Shown one piece after another: positions 45,806-56,694 of a stretch of DNA of 64,000 nucleotides; the stretch's first letter is position 1; each line of letters starts with the position of its first letter. The notes beneath the pieces were generated by a model. It ran no database searches and was not told where the DNA came from. It was given only the letters and a program-made list of their open reading frames with translations. The DNA is from Kitasatospora aureofaciens. GTDB taxonomy: Bacteria; Actinomycetota; Actinomycetes; Streptomycetales; Streptomycetaceae. The stretch covers positions 50,220 through 114,219 of the forward strand of contig JODU01000023.1 of the NCBI GenBank assembly GCA_000720845.1. The letters are read 5' to 3'. The position numbers and the translations under genes were made by a program.

Positions 45806-46780
45806 GTGACCGGGATCAAGACGACCGGCGAGAAGAAGATGATGTTCTTCTCCGGCCGCGCACACCCCGAGCTTGCCGAGGAGGTCGCCCAGCAGCTGGG
45901 TGTCGGGGTCGTCCCGACGAAGGCCTTCGACTTCGCCAACGGTGAGATCTATGTGCGGTATCAGGAGTCGGCGCGCGGTGCGGACTGTTTCCTGATCCAG
46001 AGCCACACGGCTCCTATCAACAAGTGGGTCATGGAGCAGCTGATCATGATCGACGCGTTGAAGCGCGCGTCGGCCCGCTCCATCACCGTCATCGTGCCGT
46101 TCTACGGTTACGCGCGGCAGGACAAGAAGCACCGTGGGCGTGAACCGATCTCGGCGCGTCTGATCGCGGACCTGATGAAGACCGCGGGTGCGGACCGGAT
46201 TCTGGCCGTGGACCTGCACACGGACCAGATCCAGGGCTTCTTCGACGGTCCGGTGGACCACCTGTTCGCGCTGCCGCTGCTCGCGGACTACGTGGGTGCG
46301 AAGGTGGACCGCGCGAAGCTGACGGTGGTGTCTCCGGACGCGGGCCGGGTGCGGGTGGCGGACCGGTGGTGCGACCGTCTGGGCGCACCGTTGGCGATCG
46401 TGCACAAGCGGCGCGACAAGGACGTGGCGAACCAGGTCACGGTGCACGAGGTCGTGGGTGACGTGGAGGGGCGCATCTGCGTCCTGGTCGACGACATGAT
46501 CGACACGGGTGGCACGATCTGCGCCGCGGCGGACGCGCTGTTCGCGCACGGTGCGGAGGACGTCATCGTGACGGCGACGCACGGTGTGCTGTCGGGTCCG
46601 GCGGCGGACCGGCTGAAGAACTCGAAGGTGAGCGAGTTCGTGTTCACGAACACGCTGCCGTCGGCGAGTGAGCTGGAGCTGGACAAGATCACGGTGCTGT
46701 CGATCGCGCCGACGATCGCGCGCGCGGTGCGTGAGGTGTTCGAGGACGGTTCGGTGACGAGCCTGTTCGACGAGCAGTGA
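45806..46780 (+). CDS. prs: Ribose-phosphate pyrophosphokinase
   Basis: The 324-residue class I PRPP synthase makes PRPP from ribose 5-phosphate and ATP for purine, pyrimidine, histidine and tryptophan synthesis. It has FSGRAHPELAEEV and VVPTKAFDFANGEIYVR near the N-terminus, the flexible loop YARQDKKHRGREPISARL with catalytic Lys/Arg, the divalent-metal loop DLHTDQIQGFFD, and the PRPP-binding CVLVDDMIDTGGTIC. Start is the GTG at 45806 with GAGGAG eight bases upstream. It lies 131 bp after glmU, probably in the same operon, with a tiny upstream ORF in the gap. In mycobacteria glmU and prsA are also adjacent. Confidence 0.97.
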   Translation: MTGIKTTGEKKMMFFSGRAHPELAEEVAQQLGVGVVPTKAFDFANGEIYVRYQESARGADCFLIQSHTAPINKWVMEQLIMIDALKRASARSITVIVPFYGYARQDKKHRGREPISARLIADLMKTAGADRILAVDLHTDQIQGFFDGPVDHLFALPLLADYVGAKVDRAKLTVVSPDAGRVRVADRWCDRLGAPLAIVHKRRDKDVANQVTVHEVVGDVEGRICVLVDDMIDTGGTICAAADALFAHGAEDVIVTATHGVLSGPAADRLKNSKVSEFVFTNTLPSASELELDKITVLSIAPTIARAVREVFEDGSVTSLFDEQ

Positions 46781-46830
46781 GCGTCGTGCAGTAACCGTTC
46801 TGCAGGTGCGGTCCCGCCTCTTTGATCGTT

Positions 46831-46892
46831 TTGGGTACGGCCTTCCTCTCCGAGTAGACTGCTGAAGTTGCTCGGCGAGGGAGGCCGTACCC
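46831..46892 (+). promoter_or_regulatory. Inverted repeat enclosing the L25 gene promoter
   Basis: GGGTACGGCCT (46833-46843) and AGGCCGTACCC (46882-46892) are perfect 11-bp arms, with further partial pairing of CCTC/CGAG inside. A -35-like TTGGGT (46831-46836) and a -10-like TAGACT (46855-46860), 18 bp apart, fall within the element, so a start site would be near 46867. It may be an operator for the L25 gene, or part of the terminator of prs. Confidence 0.6.
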
Positions 46893-46992
46893 GTGTGTGC
46901 GGGTGTGGCGCTCCGTTATCGACGCGCTCTTCGTAGCAGGCCGTTCGTGGCCGGGTGACCACGTCCGTTCCTGACTTACACGAGGAGTGATC

Positions 46993-47583
46993 ATGTCCGA
47001 GGTGAAGCTCACCGCCGTGACGCGTACCGAGTTCGGCAAGGGTGCCGCGCGTCGTATCCGTCGTGACAACAAGGTTCCCGGTGTTCTGTACGGCCACGGT
47101 TCCGACCCGCTGCACCTGACCCTGCCGGGTCACGAGCTGCTGCTGGCGCTGCGTACGTCCAACGTGCTGATCGCGCTGGACATCGACGGCAAGACGAACG
47201 AGCTGGCGATCCCCAAGTCCGTGCAGCGCGACCCCATCAAGGGCTTCCTCGAGCACGTCGACCTGCAGCTGGTGAAGCGCGGCGAGACCGTGTCGGTCGA
47301 GATCCCGGTGCAGGCCGAGGGCGAGCTGGCCCCGGGCGGCTACCTGCTGGAGTACGTCCTGGACGCGCTGCCGGTCGAGGCCGAGGCCACGCACATCCCC
47401 GAGTCCGTCACGGTCTCCGTCGAGGGCCTGGAAGCCGGTGCCTCCATCCTCGCGAAGGACATCGCGCTCCCGTCCGGCACCAAGCTGGACGTCGACGGGG
47501 ACACGGTCGTCCTCCAGGTCCTGGCCGCGCAGGCCGAGGAGCCCTCCGCCGAGGGTGAGGGCGAAGAGGCCGCCGAGGCCTGA
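46993..47583 (+). CDS. ctc: 50S ribosomal protein L25/general stress protein Ctc
   Basis: The 196-residue protein has the L25 5S-rRNA-binding domain (about residues 1-92, KLTAVTRTEFGKGAARRIRRDNK and VPGVLYGHGSDP) and the C-terminal TL5/CTC beta-barrel domain (about 98-180), ending in a Glu/Ala-rich acidic tail. It binds the 5S rRNA loop E in the large subunit. The ATG at 46993 has GAGGAG five bases upstream; a GTG six bases earlier overlaps it. A hairpin follows before pth. Ctc is under stress control in Bacillus; here a strong inverted repeat surrounds the promoter. Confidence 0.95.
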   Translation: MSEVKLTAVTRTEFGKGAARRIRRDNKVPGVLYGHGSDPLHLTLPGHELLLALRTSNVLIALDIDGKTNELAIPKSVQRDPIKGFLEHVDLQLVKRGETVSVEIPVQAEGELAPGGYLLEYVLDALPVEAEATHIPESVTVSVEGLEAGASILAKDIALPSGTKLDVDGDTVVLQVLAAQAEEPSAEGEGEEAAEA

Positions 47584-47606
47584 TCCTCTCGCACGGTCAT
47601 CGTGTG

Positions 47607-47641
47607 GTCGGCCGCTGTTCCCGTGCGGGGCAGCGGCCGAC
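47607..47641 (+). terminator. Hairpin between L25 and pth
   Basis: GTCGGCCGCTG (47607-47617) pairs perfectly with CAGCGGCCGAC (47631-47641), with an inner CCCG/CGGG stem. It lies 25 bp after the L25 stop and may attenuate transcription into pth. Confidence 0.7.
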
Positions 47642-47680
47642 GTGTATGTGTGGACGGACGGGCGGTGAGGAGGGATGGAC

Positions 47681-48277
47681 GTGACGACGGACGCGGGCGC
47701 TCCGTGGCTGGTGGCCGGCCTCGGCAATCCGGGCCCCGAGTACGCCGCGAACCGGCACAACGTCGGTTTCATGGTGGCGGACCTGCTGGCGGAGCGGATC
47801 GGGGCGCGGTTCAAGCGGCACGGCAAGGCGCAGGCGCAGGTGGTCGAGGGGCGGATCGGTCCGCCGGGGCCGGCGGGCCGGCGGGTGATCCTCGCGAAGC
47901 CGATGTCGTTCATGAACGTGTCGGGCGGTCCGGTGACGGCGCTGCGGGACTTCTACAAGGTTCCGGTCGGCAACATCGTGGCGGTGCACGACGAGTTGGA
48001 CATCGACTACGGCGTGCTGCGGCTGAAGCTGGGTGGCGGGGACAACGGGCACAACGGCCTGAAGTCGATCACGAAGTCGCTGGGCCCCGACTACCACCGG
48101 GTGCGGTTCGGGATCGGGCGGCCGCCGGGGCGGATGCCGGTGGCGGACTTCGTGCTGCGGGACTTCTCGTCGACGGAGCGCAAGGAGCTGGACTACTTCG
48201 TCGACCGGGCGGCGGACGCGGTGGAGGCTCTGGTGATCGAGGGGCTGGAGCGGGCGCAGAGCACGTACAACTCCTGA
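47681..48277 (+). CDS. pth: Peptidyl-tRNA hydrolase
   Basis: The enzyme (198 residues) frees tRNA from peptidyl-tRNA that drops off the ribosome. It shows VAGLGNPGPEYAANRHNVGF with the catalytic His, KPMSFMNVSGG, VHDELDIDYGVLRLKLGGG with the catalytic Asp, and GHNGLKSITKSLG with conserved Asn and His. The ATG at 47675 abuts GAGGAGGG with no spacing, so the GTG at 47681, six bases further, is the better start; both keep the whole domain. It ends the glmU-prs-ctc-pth cluster. Confidence 0.95.
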   Translation: MTTDAGAPWLVAGLGNPGPEYAANRHNVGFMVADLLAERIGARFKRHGKAQAQVVEGRIGPPGPAGRRVILAKPMSFMNVSGGPVTALRDFYKVPVGNIVAVHDELDIDYGVLRLKLGGGDNGHNGLKSITKSLGPDYHRVRFGIGRPPGRMPVADFVLRDFSSTERKELDYFVDRAADAVEALVIEGLERAQSTYNS

Positions 48278-48329
48278 CTTGTCCGGCGATGGTGCGCGGG
48301 TGAGTTGACCGGGCGCGCAGGCATGGCCA

Positions 48330-48854
48330 ATGATCCCGGCCATGCCTGCCTCCGCCGCCGCTCGTGCCCGTCAGGCCTCCCCCGCGTCCTCGGCGTCCGC
48401 CGCCCTGCTGCGGTTCGGCCGGGTCGCGGCGATGGGTACGGTCGCCGTGCTGATCCTGATCGCGGGTGTGTGGGCGTCGTGGGGTACGGCGCAGCACGTG
48501 CTGCTGACCAAGGGGCGGGAGCAGGGCACGGTCGAGGTGACGCGGTGCGGCGCAGGGACGTGCAGCGGGCCCTACTCGCCGGTGTCGGCGGGGTCGCAGG
48601 CGCGGGAGCGGGTCGTCATCGAGGACTCGGTGGCCGTGGCGAAGGGGCGGACGTACGCGGTGGTGGTGAAGCCCGGCGGTGACGAGGTGGTGCGGTCGGG
48701 GCCGGCGGGTGTGCTGTACGCGTGGGTGCCGTTGGGCGGGGCGCTGCTGTTGGCGTCGGTGGTCGTGGCGGGCGGGCTGCGGCGGCCGCGGGTGGCGTGG
48801 GGGATGGCGGGGGCGGGGGTCGTGCTGCTGACGGCGGCGTTCTTCGCGGTGTGA
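48330..48854 (+). CDS. Hypothetical two-helix membrane protein
   Basis: The 174-residue protein has two or three hydrophobic segments (about residues 32-52, 127-148 and 152-172) enclosing an extracytoplasmic segment (about 55-120) with two Cys (CGAGTC). I do not recognise a domain. The ATG at 48330 has no clear ribosome binding site; a second ATG four codons on is equally possible. It follows pth by 52 bp on the same strand and is convergent with ppc, with a shared terminator. Codon use is normal. Confidence 0.65.
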   Translation: MIPAMPASAAARARQASPASSASAALLRFGRVAAMGTVAVLILIAGVWASWGTAQHVLLTKGREQGTVEVTRCGAGTCSGPYSPVSAGSQARERVVIEDSVAVAKGRTYAVVVKPGGDEVVRSGPAGVLYAWVPLGGALLLASVVVAGGLRRPRVAWGMAGAGVVLLTAAFFAV

Positions 48855-48874
48855 GGTCGTCGCGTACGACGTGA

Positions 48875-48909
48875 GGTGCCCCCGGGCTCTGTACGAACCC
48901 GGGGGCACC
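48875..48909. terminator. Bidirectional terminator between membrane protein and ppc
   Basis: GGTGCCCCCGGG (48875-48886) pairs perfectly with CCCGGGGGCACC (48898-48909) around an 11-base loop in the gap between two convergent genes. Confidence 0.85.
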
Positions 48910-48950
48910 GGTGTGTCACGTGCGGGGCGCCAGGGTCCCCGAAGGCCGGG

Positions 48951-51686
<2,736 letters not shown>

Positions 51687-51858
51687 AGGTGCGGCTCCTT
51701 GCAGTGTTGAAGCTCGTCTGGGAGGGAACCCGGACGGCCGTCTCGCGCGGCGGGCGCCGCTTACCGGGCCGGACGTCCGGGAAGTAATCAGAGCGGACCG
51801 CGCTGTCCGACCGACTCCCAGGATAGGTGTCGGCCAGGACGCGCAGGCTCTGGGGCTC

Positions 51859-51916
51859 TTGCCGCGCGGCCACGCACTGCCATACTTACGTCGCCGTAGG
51901 TTACGGAACCGTAGGA
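51859..51916 (+). promoter_or_regulatory. Promoter and operator-like repeats of desaturase-TetR operon
   Basis: TTGCCG (51859-51864) and CATACT (51881-51886), 16 bp apart, fit a vegetative promoter. Downstream are two direct copies of CCGTAGG (51894-51900 and 51909-51915), and TACGG/CCGTA arms (51902-51913) flank AA. This lies where a repressor could block elongation or initiation; the TetR protein of the same operon is the natural candidate. Confidence 0.55.
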
Positions 51917-51977
51917 AGACCGCGCAGGTTCCGGAGCCCGGCACCGGACCCCACCCTCGACCCCACAGGGGACGCGC

Positions 51978-52988
51978 ATGACCACGAGTTCCGATGTGAT
52001 CCCAGACGCTCCGCAGCCGACCGACCCCACCGACGCGGCGTCCGCCACGCTGGGCGGTGAGCAGAAGCGGTCCATCGAGCAGATCACGCTGCTGATGTTC
52101 ATCACCGTTCCGTTCCTCGCGCTGGTGGCGGCGGTGCCACTGGCGTGGGGCTGGGGCGTGAGCTGGCTGGACCTGGGGCTGCTGGTCTTCTTCTACTTCC
52201 TGGGCTGCCACGGCATCACCATCGGGTTCCACCGACACTTCACCCATGGCTCCTTCAAGGCGAAACGGCCGTTGAAGATCGCGCTGGCGATCGCGGGCTC
52301 GATGGCGGTCGAGGGGCCGCTGGTCCGCTGGGTGGCCGACCACCGCAAGCACCACAAGTTCTCCGACGACGAGGGCGACCCGCACTCCCCGTGGCGGTAC
52401 GGCGAGACGGTGCCCGCCCTGATCAAGGGCCTGTGGTGGGCCCACATCGCCTGGATGTTCGACGAGGAGCAGACGCCGCAGGACAAGTACGCGCCGGACC
52501 TGATCAAGGACCCCGCACTGCGTGCGGTCTCCCGCCAGTTCGTCCTGTGGACCGTGGTGTCCCTGGCGCTGCCCGCGCTGATCGGCGGGCTGGTCACGAT
52601 GTCCTGGTGGGGTGCGTTCACCGGGTTCTTCTGGGGTTCACTCGTGCGGGTGGCGTTGCTGCACCACGTGACCTGGTCGATCAACTCGATCTGCCACGCC
52701 GTGGGCAAGCGCCCCTTCAAGTCCCGGGACCGCTCGGGCAACGTGTGGTGGCTGGCGATCCTGTCCTGCGGTGAGTCCTGGCACAACCTGCACCACGCGG
52801 ACCCGACCTCGGCGCGGCACGGGGTGATGCGCGGCCAGCTGGACTCCTCGGCCCGGCTGATCCGCTGGTTCGAGCAGTTCGGGTGGGCGTACGACGTGCG
52901 CTGGCCGTCACGCTCGCGTATCGATTCACGCCGCAACACGGACCAGGACGGCGCCCGCCGCCGGAAGGAGACGGCGAAGGCGGCATGA
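51978..52988 (+). CDS. Acyl-CoA/fatty acid desaturase (delta-9 type)
   Basis: The 336-residue membrane-bound desaturase has the three conserved histidine boxes of di-iron desaturases: HRHFTH, HRKHH and HNLHH, with four membrane helices. It should introduce a cis double bond into acyl-CoA or acyl-lipid and so modify membrane fluidity. The ATG at 51978 follows GGGGACGCGC. The TGA overlaps the ATG of a TetR regulator by four bases (ATGA), so repressor and enzyme are co-translated. The upstream repeats suggest autoregulation. Its partners ferredoxin and reductase are not in the window. Confidence 0.92.
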   Translation: MTTSSDVIPDAPQPTDPTDAASATLGGEQKRSIEQITLLMFITVPFLALVAAVPLAWGWGVSWLDLGLLVFFYFLGCHGITIGFHRHFTHGSFKAKRPLKIALAIAGSMAVEGPLVRWVADHRKHHKFSDDEGDPHSPWRYGETVPALIKGLWWAHIAWMFDEEQTPQDKYAPDLIKDPALRAVSRQFVLWTVVSLALPALIGGLVTMSWWGAFTGFFWGSLVRVALLHHVTWSINSICHAVGKRPFKSRDRSGNVWWLAILSCGESWHNLHHADPTSARHGVMRGQLDSSARLIRWFEQFGWAYDVRWPSRSRIDSRRNTDQDGARRRKETAKAA

Positions 52989-53662
52989 TTGACGCCGTGG
53001 CGACCGACTCCAGCAGCACCCCAAGCAACGAGAAGCCGCGGCGAGCGCGTCGCACCCGGATGACCGGTGCCGAGCGCCGCCAGCAGCTGCTGGAGATCGG
53101 CCGCACCCTCTTCGCGGCGAAGGGCTTCGAGGGCACCTCGGTGGAGGAGATCGCGGCGAAGGCCGGGGTGTCCAAGCCGGTGGTGTACGAGCACTTCGGC
53201 GGCAAGGAGGGCCTGTACGCGGTGGTCGTGGACCGCGAGATGCGGCGGCTGCTCGACATGGTGACCGGCTCCCTGACGGCCGGCCACCCGCGTGAGCTGT
53301 GCGAGCAGGCCGCCTTCGCGCTCCTGGACTACATCGAGGAGTACACGGACGGCTTCCGCATCCTGGTCCGCGACTCCCCCATCCCGCAGTCGACCGGCAC
53401 GTTCGCCTCCCTCATCTCGGACATCGCCACCCAGGTGGAGGACATCCTGGGCCGCGAGTTCAAGAACCGCGGCTTCGACGCCAAGCTGGCCCCGCTGTAC
53501 GCCCAGGCGCTGGTGGGCATGGTGGCGCTGACCGGCCAGTGGTGGCTGGACGTGCGCCGACCGAAGAAGGCCGAGGTGGCGGCGCACCTGGTGAACCTGG
53601 CGTGGCACGGCCTGGACGGTCTGGAGCCGAAGCCGCGGCTGATAGGGCACCGCAAGAGCTAG
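52985..53662 (+). CDS. TetR family regulator of the desaturase operon
   Basis: The 225-residue protein has a basic N-terminal region and the TetR helix-turn-helix (GRTLFAAKGFEGTSVEEIA followed by KAGVSKPVVYEHFGGKEGL, about residues 37-76), then a helical ligand-binding domain. TetR proteins of lipid genes usually sense acyl-CoA. Its ATG overlaps the desaturase stop, the strongest hint that it controls that operon. A GTG four codons later is an alternative start. No second target in this window is evident. Confidence 0.88.
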   Translation: MIDAVATDSSSTPSNEKPRRARRTRMTGAERRQQLLEIGRTLFAAKGFEGTSVEEIAAKAGVSKPVVYEHFGGKEGLYAVVVDREMRRLLDMVTGSLTAGHPRELCEQAAFALLDYIEEYTDGFRILVRDSPIPQSTGTFASLISDIATQVEDILGREFKNRGFDAKLAPLYAQALVGMVALTGQWWLDVRRPKKAEVAAHLVNLAWHGLDGLEPKPRLIGHRKS

Positions 53663-53682
53663 CGGTCGCGAGGGCAGAACAC

Positions 53683-54858
53683 ATGCAGCCACTGCGCGGC
53701 GTCACCGTCGTCTCGCTGGAGCAGGCGATCGCCGCTCCCTACGCCAGCCGTCAGCTCGCCGACCTCGGCGCGCGGGTGATCAAGGTGGAGCGCCCGGGGA
53801 CGGGGGACTTCGCCCGGGCCTACGACTCCCGGGTGCGGGGTCTGAGTTCGCACTTCGTGTGGGTCAACCGCAACAAGGAGTCCCTCACCCTGGACTTCAA
53901 GGATCCGCGAGGCCTGGAGCTGCTGCGCCGGCTGGTCGCGGACGCGGACGTCTTCCTGCAGAACCTGGCGCCAGGCGCCGCGGCCCGCGCCGGACTGGGC
54001 GCGCGGGAGCTGCGGGCGGCGCATCCGGGGCTGATCGTGTGCGACATCTCCGGCTACGGCGCACCGGGCCCCTACGCCGACCGCAAGGCGTACGACCTGC
54101 TGGTGCAGTCCGAGGCGGGGCTGCTGTCGGTCACGGGCACGCCGGACGACATGGCCAAGGCGGGGGTCCCGGTGTCGGACATCGCCGCCGGGATGTACGC
54201 GTACAGCTCGATCCTGGCCGCGCTGCTCGAACGGGGCCGTACGGGACGGGGTGCGCATCTGGACGTGTCGATGCTGGAGGCCACCGTGGAGTGGCTGGGC
54301 TTTCCGCTGTACTACTCCTTCGACGGCGCGCCACCGCCTCCCCGGGCGGGCGCCGCGCACGCGACGATCTATCCGTACGGCCCGTTCACGGCGGGCGACG
54401 GGAAGGTCGTGATGACGGCGGTGCAGAACGAGCGCGAGTGGCACGGTTTCTGTGCGGGCTTCCTGGGCCGTCCGGAGCTGGCCGAGCACCCGCGCTACGC
54501 CACCAACGCGGACCGCGACGCGCACCGGGAGGAGCTGGGCGCGGTGATCGCGGCCCGGTTCGCGGAGCTGACCAGTACCGAGGCGATCGGGCTGCTCGAC
54601 GCGGTGCCGGTGGCCAACGCCCGGGTGAACACGCTCACCGAGGTGTGGGACCACCCCCAGCTGGCCGCGCGCGGGCGCCTGCACGAGGTGCCCACCCCGG
54701 CCGGTCCCGTCCCGGCGCTGGCGCCGCCTGGACCGACCGGTCGGGCGCCGCGCATGGAGGCGGTCCCGGCGCTGGGCGAGCACACCCGCGCCGTACTCGG
54801 CGGCCTCGGCCTGTCGGAGGAGGACATCGACGCGCTCGCCGCGGACGGTGTGGTGTGA
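53683..54858 (+). CDS. CaiB/BaiF-type CoA-transferase (class III)
   Basis: The 391-residue protein belongs to family III CoA-transferases, which move CoA between acids such as carnitine, formyl and oxalyl groups, or isomerise acyl-CoAs (alpha-methylacyl-CoA racemase is related). It has LEQAIAAPYASRQLADLGARVIKVERPGTGDFAR near the N-terminus and the conserved catalytic-Asp region (AYDLLVQSEAGLLSVTG). The ATG at 53683 has GAGGG about nine bases upstream. The substrate cannot be assigned. It follows the TetR gene by 20 bp on the same strand, possibly as a third operon gene. Confidence 0.85.
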   Translation: MQPLRGVTVVSLEQAIAAPYASRQLADLGARVIKVERPGTGDFARAYDSRVRGLSSHFVWVNRNKESLTLDFKDPRGLELLRRLVADADVFLQNLAPGAAARAGLGARELRAAHPGLIVCDISGYGAPGPYADRKAYDLLVQSEAGLLSVTGTPDDMAKAGVPVSDIAAGMYAYSSILAALLERGRTGRGAHLDVSMLEATVEWLGFPLYYSFDGAPPPPRAGAAHATIYPYGPFTAGDGKVVMTAVQNEREWHGFCAGFLGRPELAEHPRYATNADRDAHREELGAVIAARFAELTSTEAIGLLDAVPVANARVNTLTEVWDHPQLAARGRLHEVPTPAGPVPALAPPGPTGRAPRMEAVPALGEHTRAVLGGLGLSEEDIDALAADGVV

Positions 54859-54872
54859 GCCCGGCCGGGTGG

Positions 54873-55250
54873 TCACCGGCGGGCGGGTCCGTCCGGTTCC
54901 AGGAACTCCAGGCGGTTGCCGACCGGATCGGCGCAGTGGAAACGCCGGTGGCCGGGCAGTCCGTCGTCCCAGGTGACGGGCGTGCCGTGGGCCGCCAGCC
55001 GGGCGGCGTACGCGTCGATCCCGGTGACCCGCAGCCCGGGGTGGGCCTTGCGGGCAGGCCGGAAGCCGCTCGTCTCGACGCCCAGGTGGAGCTGGACGGT
55101 GCCGGCCTGGAACCAGCAGCCGCCGCGGGCGGCGAGCGCCGGCGGCTTGGGGATCTCGGCCATGCCGAGGACGCCGGTGTAGAAGGCGCGCAGTGCCTGC
55201 TCGGCGCCGGGCGGCGCGGCGAGCTGCACGTGGTCGAGGCCGGTGATCAC
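54873..55250 (-). CDS. VOC family (glyoxalase-like) protein
   Basis: The 125-residue protein has a vicinal oxygen chelate fold: LDHVQLAAPPGAEQALRAFYTGVLGMAEIPKPPALAARGG, then a second beta-alpha-beta-beta-beta unit with FHCADPVGNRLEFLEPD. The His near the start and Glu near the end match typical metal ligands. The reaction cannot be assigned, since VOC proteins include glyoxalases, dioxygenases and resistance proteins. Its ATG overlaps the tam stop by four bases, suggesting co-expression with the trans-aconitate methyltransferase and possible TamR control. Confidence 0.82.
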   Translation of the reverse strand: MITGLDHVQLAAPPGAEQALRAFYTGVLGMAEIPKPPALAARGGCWFQAGTVQLHLGVETSGFRPARKAHPGLRVTGIDAYAARLAAHGTPVTWDDGLPGHRRFHCADPVGNRLEFLEPDGPARR

Positions 55251-56077
55251 CGGCCCGCCGTCCCCGCGGGCTTGTGGGCGACGGCGAAGACGCGGCGGAA
55301 GGGGAACGGGGTGCCGTGCGCCTCGGCGGGGTAGGCGGCGCGCAGGACGGCCCGGTACTCCTCGACGAACGCGTCGCGGGCCGCCGGATCGTCGTCGAGG
55401 GCGTCCAGGACGGGCCGCAGTCCCGTTCCCTTCACCCAGTCGAGGACGGCGTCCTCACCGGGCAGCAGGTGGACGTACGTCGTCTCCCACACGTCGGCGG
55501 TGCAGCCGGCGGCGGTCAGCCGGGCCAGGTAGCCCTCGGGGGTGAGGACGGCGTCGTCGTGGCGCAGCACGCCGGTGAGGCGGTCCCGCCAGCGCCGGGA
55601 CTCGGCCAGCTCGCGCATCAGGCGGTGGCTGGGGGCGTCGAAGTTGCCGGGCACCTGGAGGGCGAGGGTGCCGCCGGGGGCGAGGCGGTCGATCCAGTCG
55701 GGGAAGCGGTCGGCGTGGCCGGGGACCCACTGGAGGGTGGCGTTGCTGACGAGGAGGTCGTGCGGCTCCTGAGGGGTCCAGGTGCGGGCGTCGGCGGGGG
55801 CGAAGTCGAGGTGTCCGCCCCCGGGGGTGGGGCCGGCGTACCGCCGGGCGCGTTCGAGCATCCGGGGCGAGTTGTCGTAGCCGGTGACGCGTGCGGTGGG
55901 CCAGCGGTCGGCGAGCAGGACGGTGACGTTGCCGGGGCCGCAGCCGAGGTCGGCGATGCGGGGCCGGTCCGCGGTCAGGTCGGGGATCCGGGCGAGGAGG
56001 TCGGTGAAGGGGCGGGCGCGGTGGCCCGCGTGGCGCAGGTACTGGGCGGGGTCCCAGGTGGGGGCGGTGGCGGGCAT
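55247..56077 (-). CDS. tam: Trans-aconitate 2-methyltransferase
   Basis: The 276-residue SAM-dependent methyltransferase has WDPAQYLRHAGHRARPFTDLLARI at the N-terminus, SAM motif IADLGCGPGNVTVLLADRWP, the ADART-type motif II region and the LQVPGNFDAPSHRLM segment seen in Tam enzymes. It methylates trans-aconitate, a toxic by-product that inhibits aconitase. It is divergent from tamR, which in S. coelicolor represses tam and is released by aconitate and citrate. The length fits E. coli Tam (252) with an actinobacterial extension. The VOC gene follows with a four-base overlap. Confidence 0.92.
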   Translation of the reverse strand: MPATAPTWDPAQYLRHAGHRARPFTDLLARIPDLTADRPRIADLGCGPGNVTVLLADRWPTARVTGYDNSPRMLERARRYAGPTPGGGHLDFAPADARTWTPQEPHDLLVSNATLQWVPGHADRFPDWIDRLAPGGTLALQVPGNFDAPSHRLMRELAESRRWRDRLTGVLRHDDAVLTPEGYLARLTAAGCTADVWETTYVHLLPGEDAVLDWVKGTGLRPVLDALDDDPAARDAFVEEYRAVLRAAYPAEAHGTPFPFRRVFAVAHKPAGTAGR

Positions 56078-56130
56078 GGAGCCTCCAGAGGGTGTCCGTG
56101 CGGGACGGGTACCCAGCGTCGCCCGCGAAG

Positions 56131-56176
56131 TATCTCGACGTCAAGACAGTTGACTTCAAGAGACTTCACGTCGACA
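56131..56176. promoter_or_regulatory. TamR operator region between tam and tamR
   Basis: TCTCGACGTCAAGA (56133-56146) is a near-palindrome, followed by TTGACTTCAAGAG (56150-56162) and CACGTCGACA (56168-56177). The sequence is AT-rich for this genome. MarR proteins such as TamR bind such TTGA/TCAA-type palindromes, and this gap is the established position of TamR control in S. coelicolor. Confidence 0.65.
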
Positions 56177-56196
56177 CAACCACTACACTGATCGTC

Positions 56197-56694
56197 ATGG
56201 AGGACGAGGTCGATCGGCTGGTCGCAGCGTGGCGCCGGGAGCGCCCGGACCTCGACGTGGAACCGCTCGAGGTGCTGAGCCGCGTCAGCAGACTGGCCCG
56301 GCACCTGGACCGCGCCCGTCGGCTGGCCTTCTCCGAACATCAGCTGGAGCCGTGGGAGTTCGACGTGCTGACGGCGCTGCGCCGCGCGGGCACCCCGTAC
56401 CAGCTCTCCCCGGGACAGCTCCTCACCCAGACCCTGGTCACGTCGGGCACGATGACCAACCGGATCGACCGGCTGGCGAAGAAGGGCCTGGTGGAGCGCC
56501 TGCCCGATCCCAGCGACCGGCGCGGCGTCCTGGTCCGGCTCACCGACGAGGGCCGGGACCGCGCCGACCAGTCGCTGGCGGGCCTGCTGGCCCAGGAGCG
56601 CGCCATCCTGGGCGAGCTGTCCCGCGCCCAGCGCAGCGAGCTGGCGGCCCTGCTACGCCAGCTGACCGCCCCGTTCGACAACATCCCCGGTTAG
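56197..56694 (+). CDS. tamR: MarR family regulator TamR
   Basis: The 165-residue protein is a MarR homologue with a winged helix (about 60-135: PYQLSPGQLLTQTLVTSGTM then TNRIDRLAKKGLVERLPDPSD, RRGVLVRLTDEGR) between dimerisation helices. In S. coelicolor the orthologue TamR binds the tam-tamR intergenic region and responds to trans-aconitate and citrate, linking TCA-cycle stress to tam. The ATG at 56197 is followed by acidic MEDEVDRL and the frame upstream lacks a ribosome binding site. The 3' end overlaps the convergent response-regulator gene by 42 bp. Confidence 0.92.
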   Translation: MEDEVDRLVAAWRRERPDLDVEPLEVLSRVSRLARHLDRARRLAFSEHQLEPWEFDVLTALRRAGTPYQLSPGQLLTQTLVTSGTMTNRIDRLAKKGLVERLPDPSDRRGVLVRLTDEGRDRADQSLAGLLAQERAILGELSRAQRSELAALLRQLTAPFDNIPG

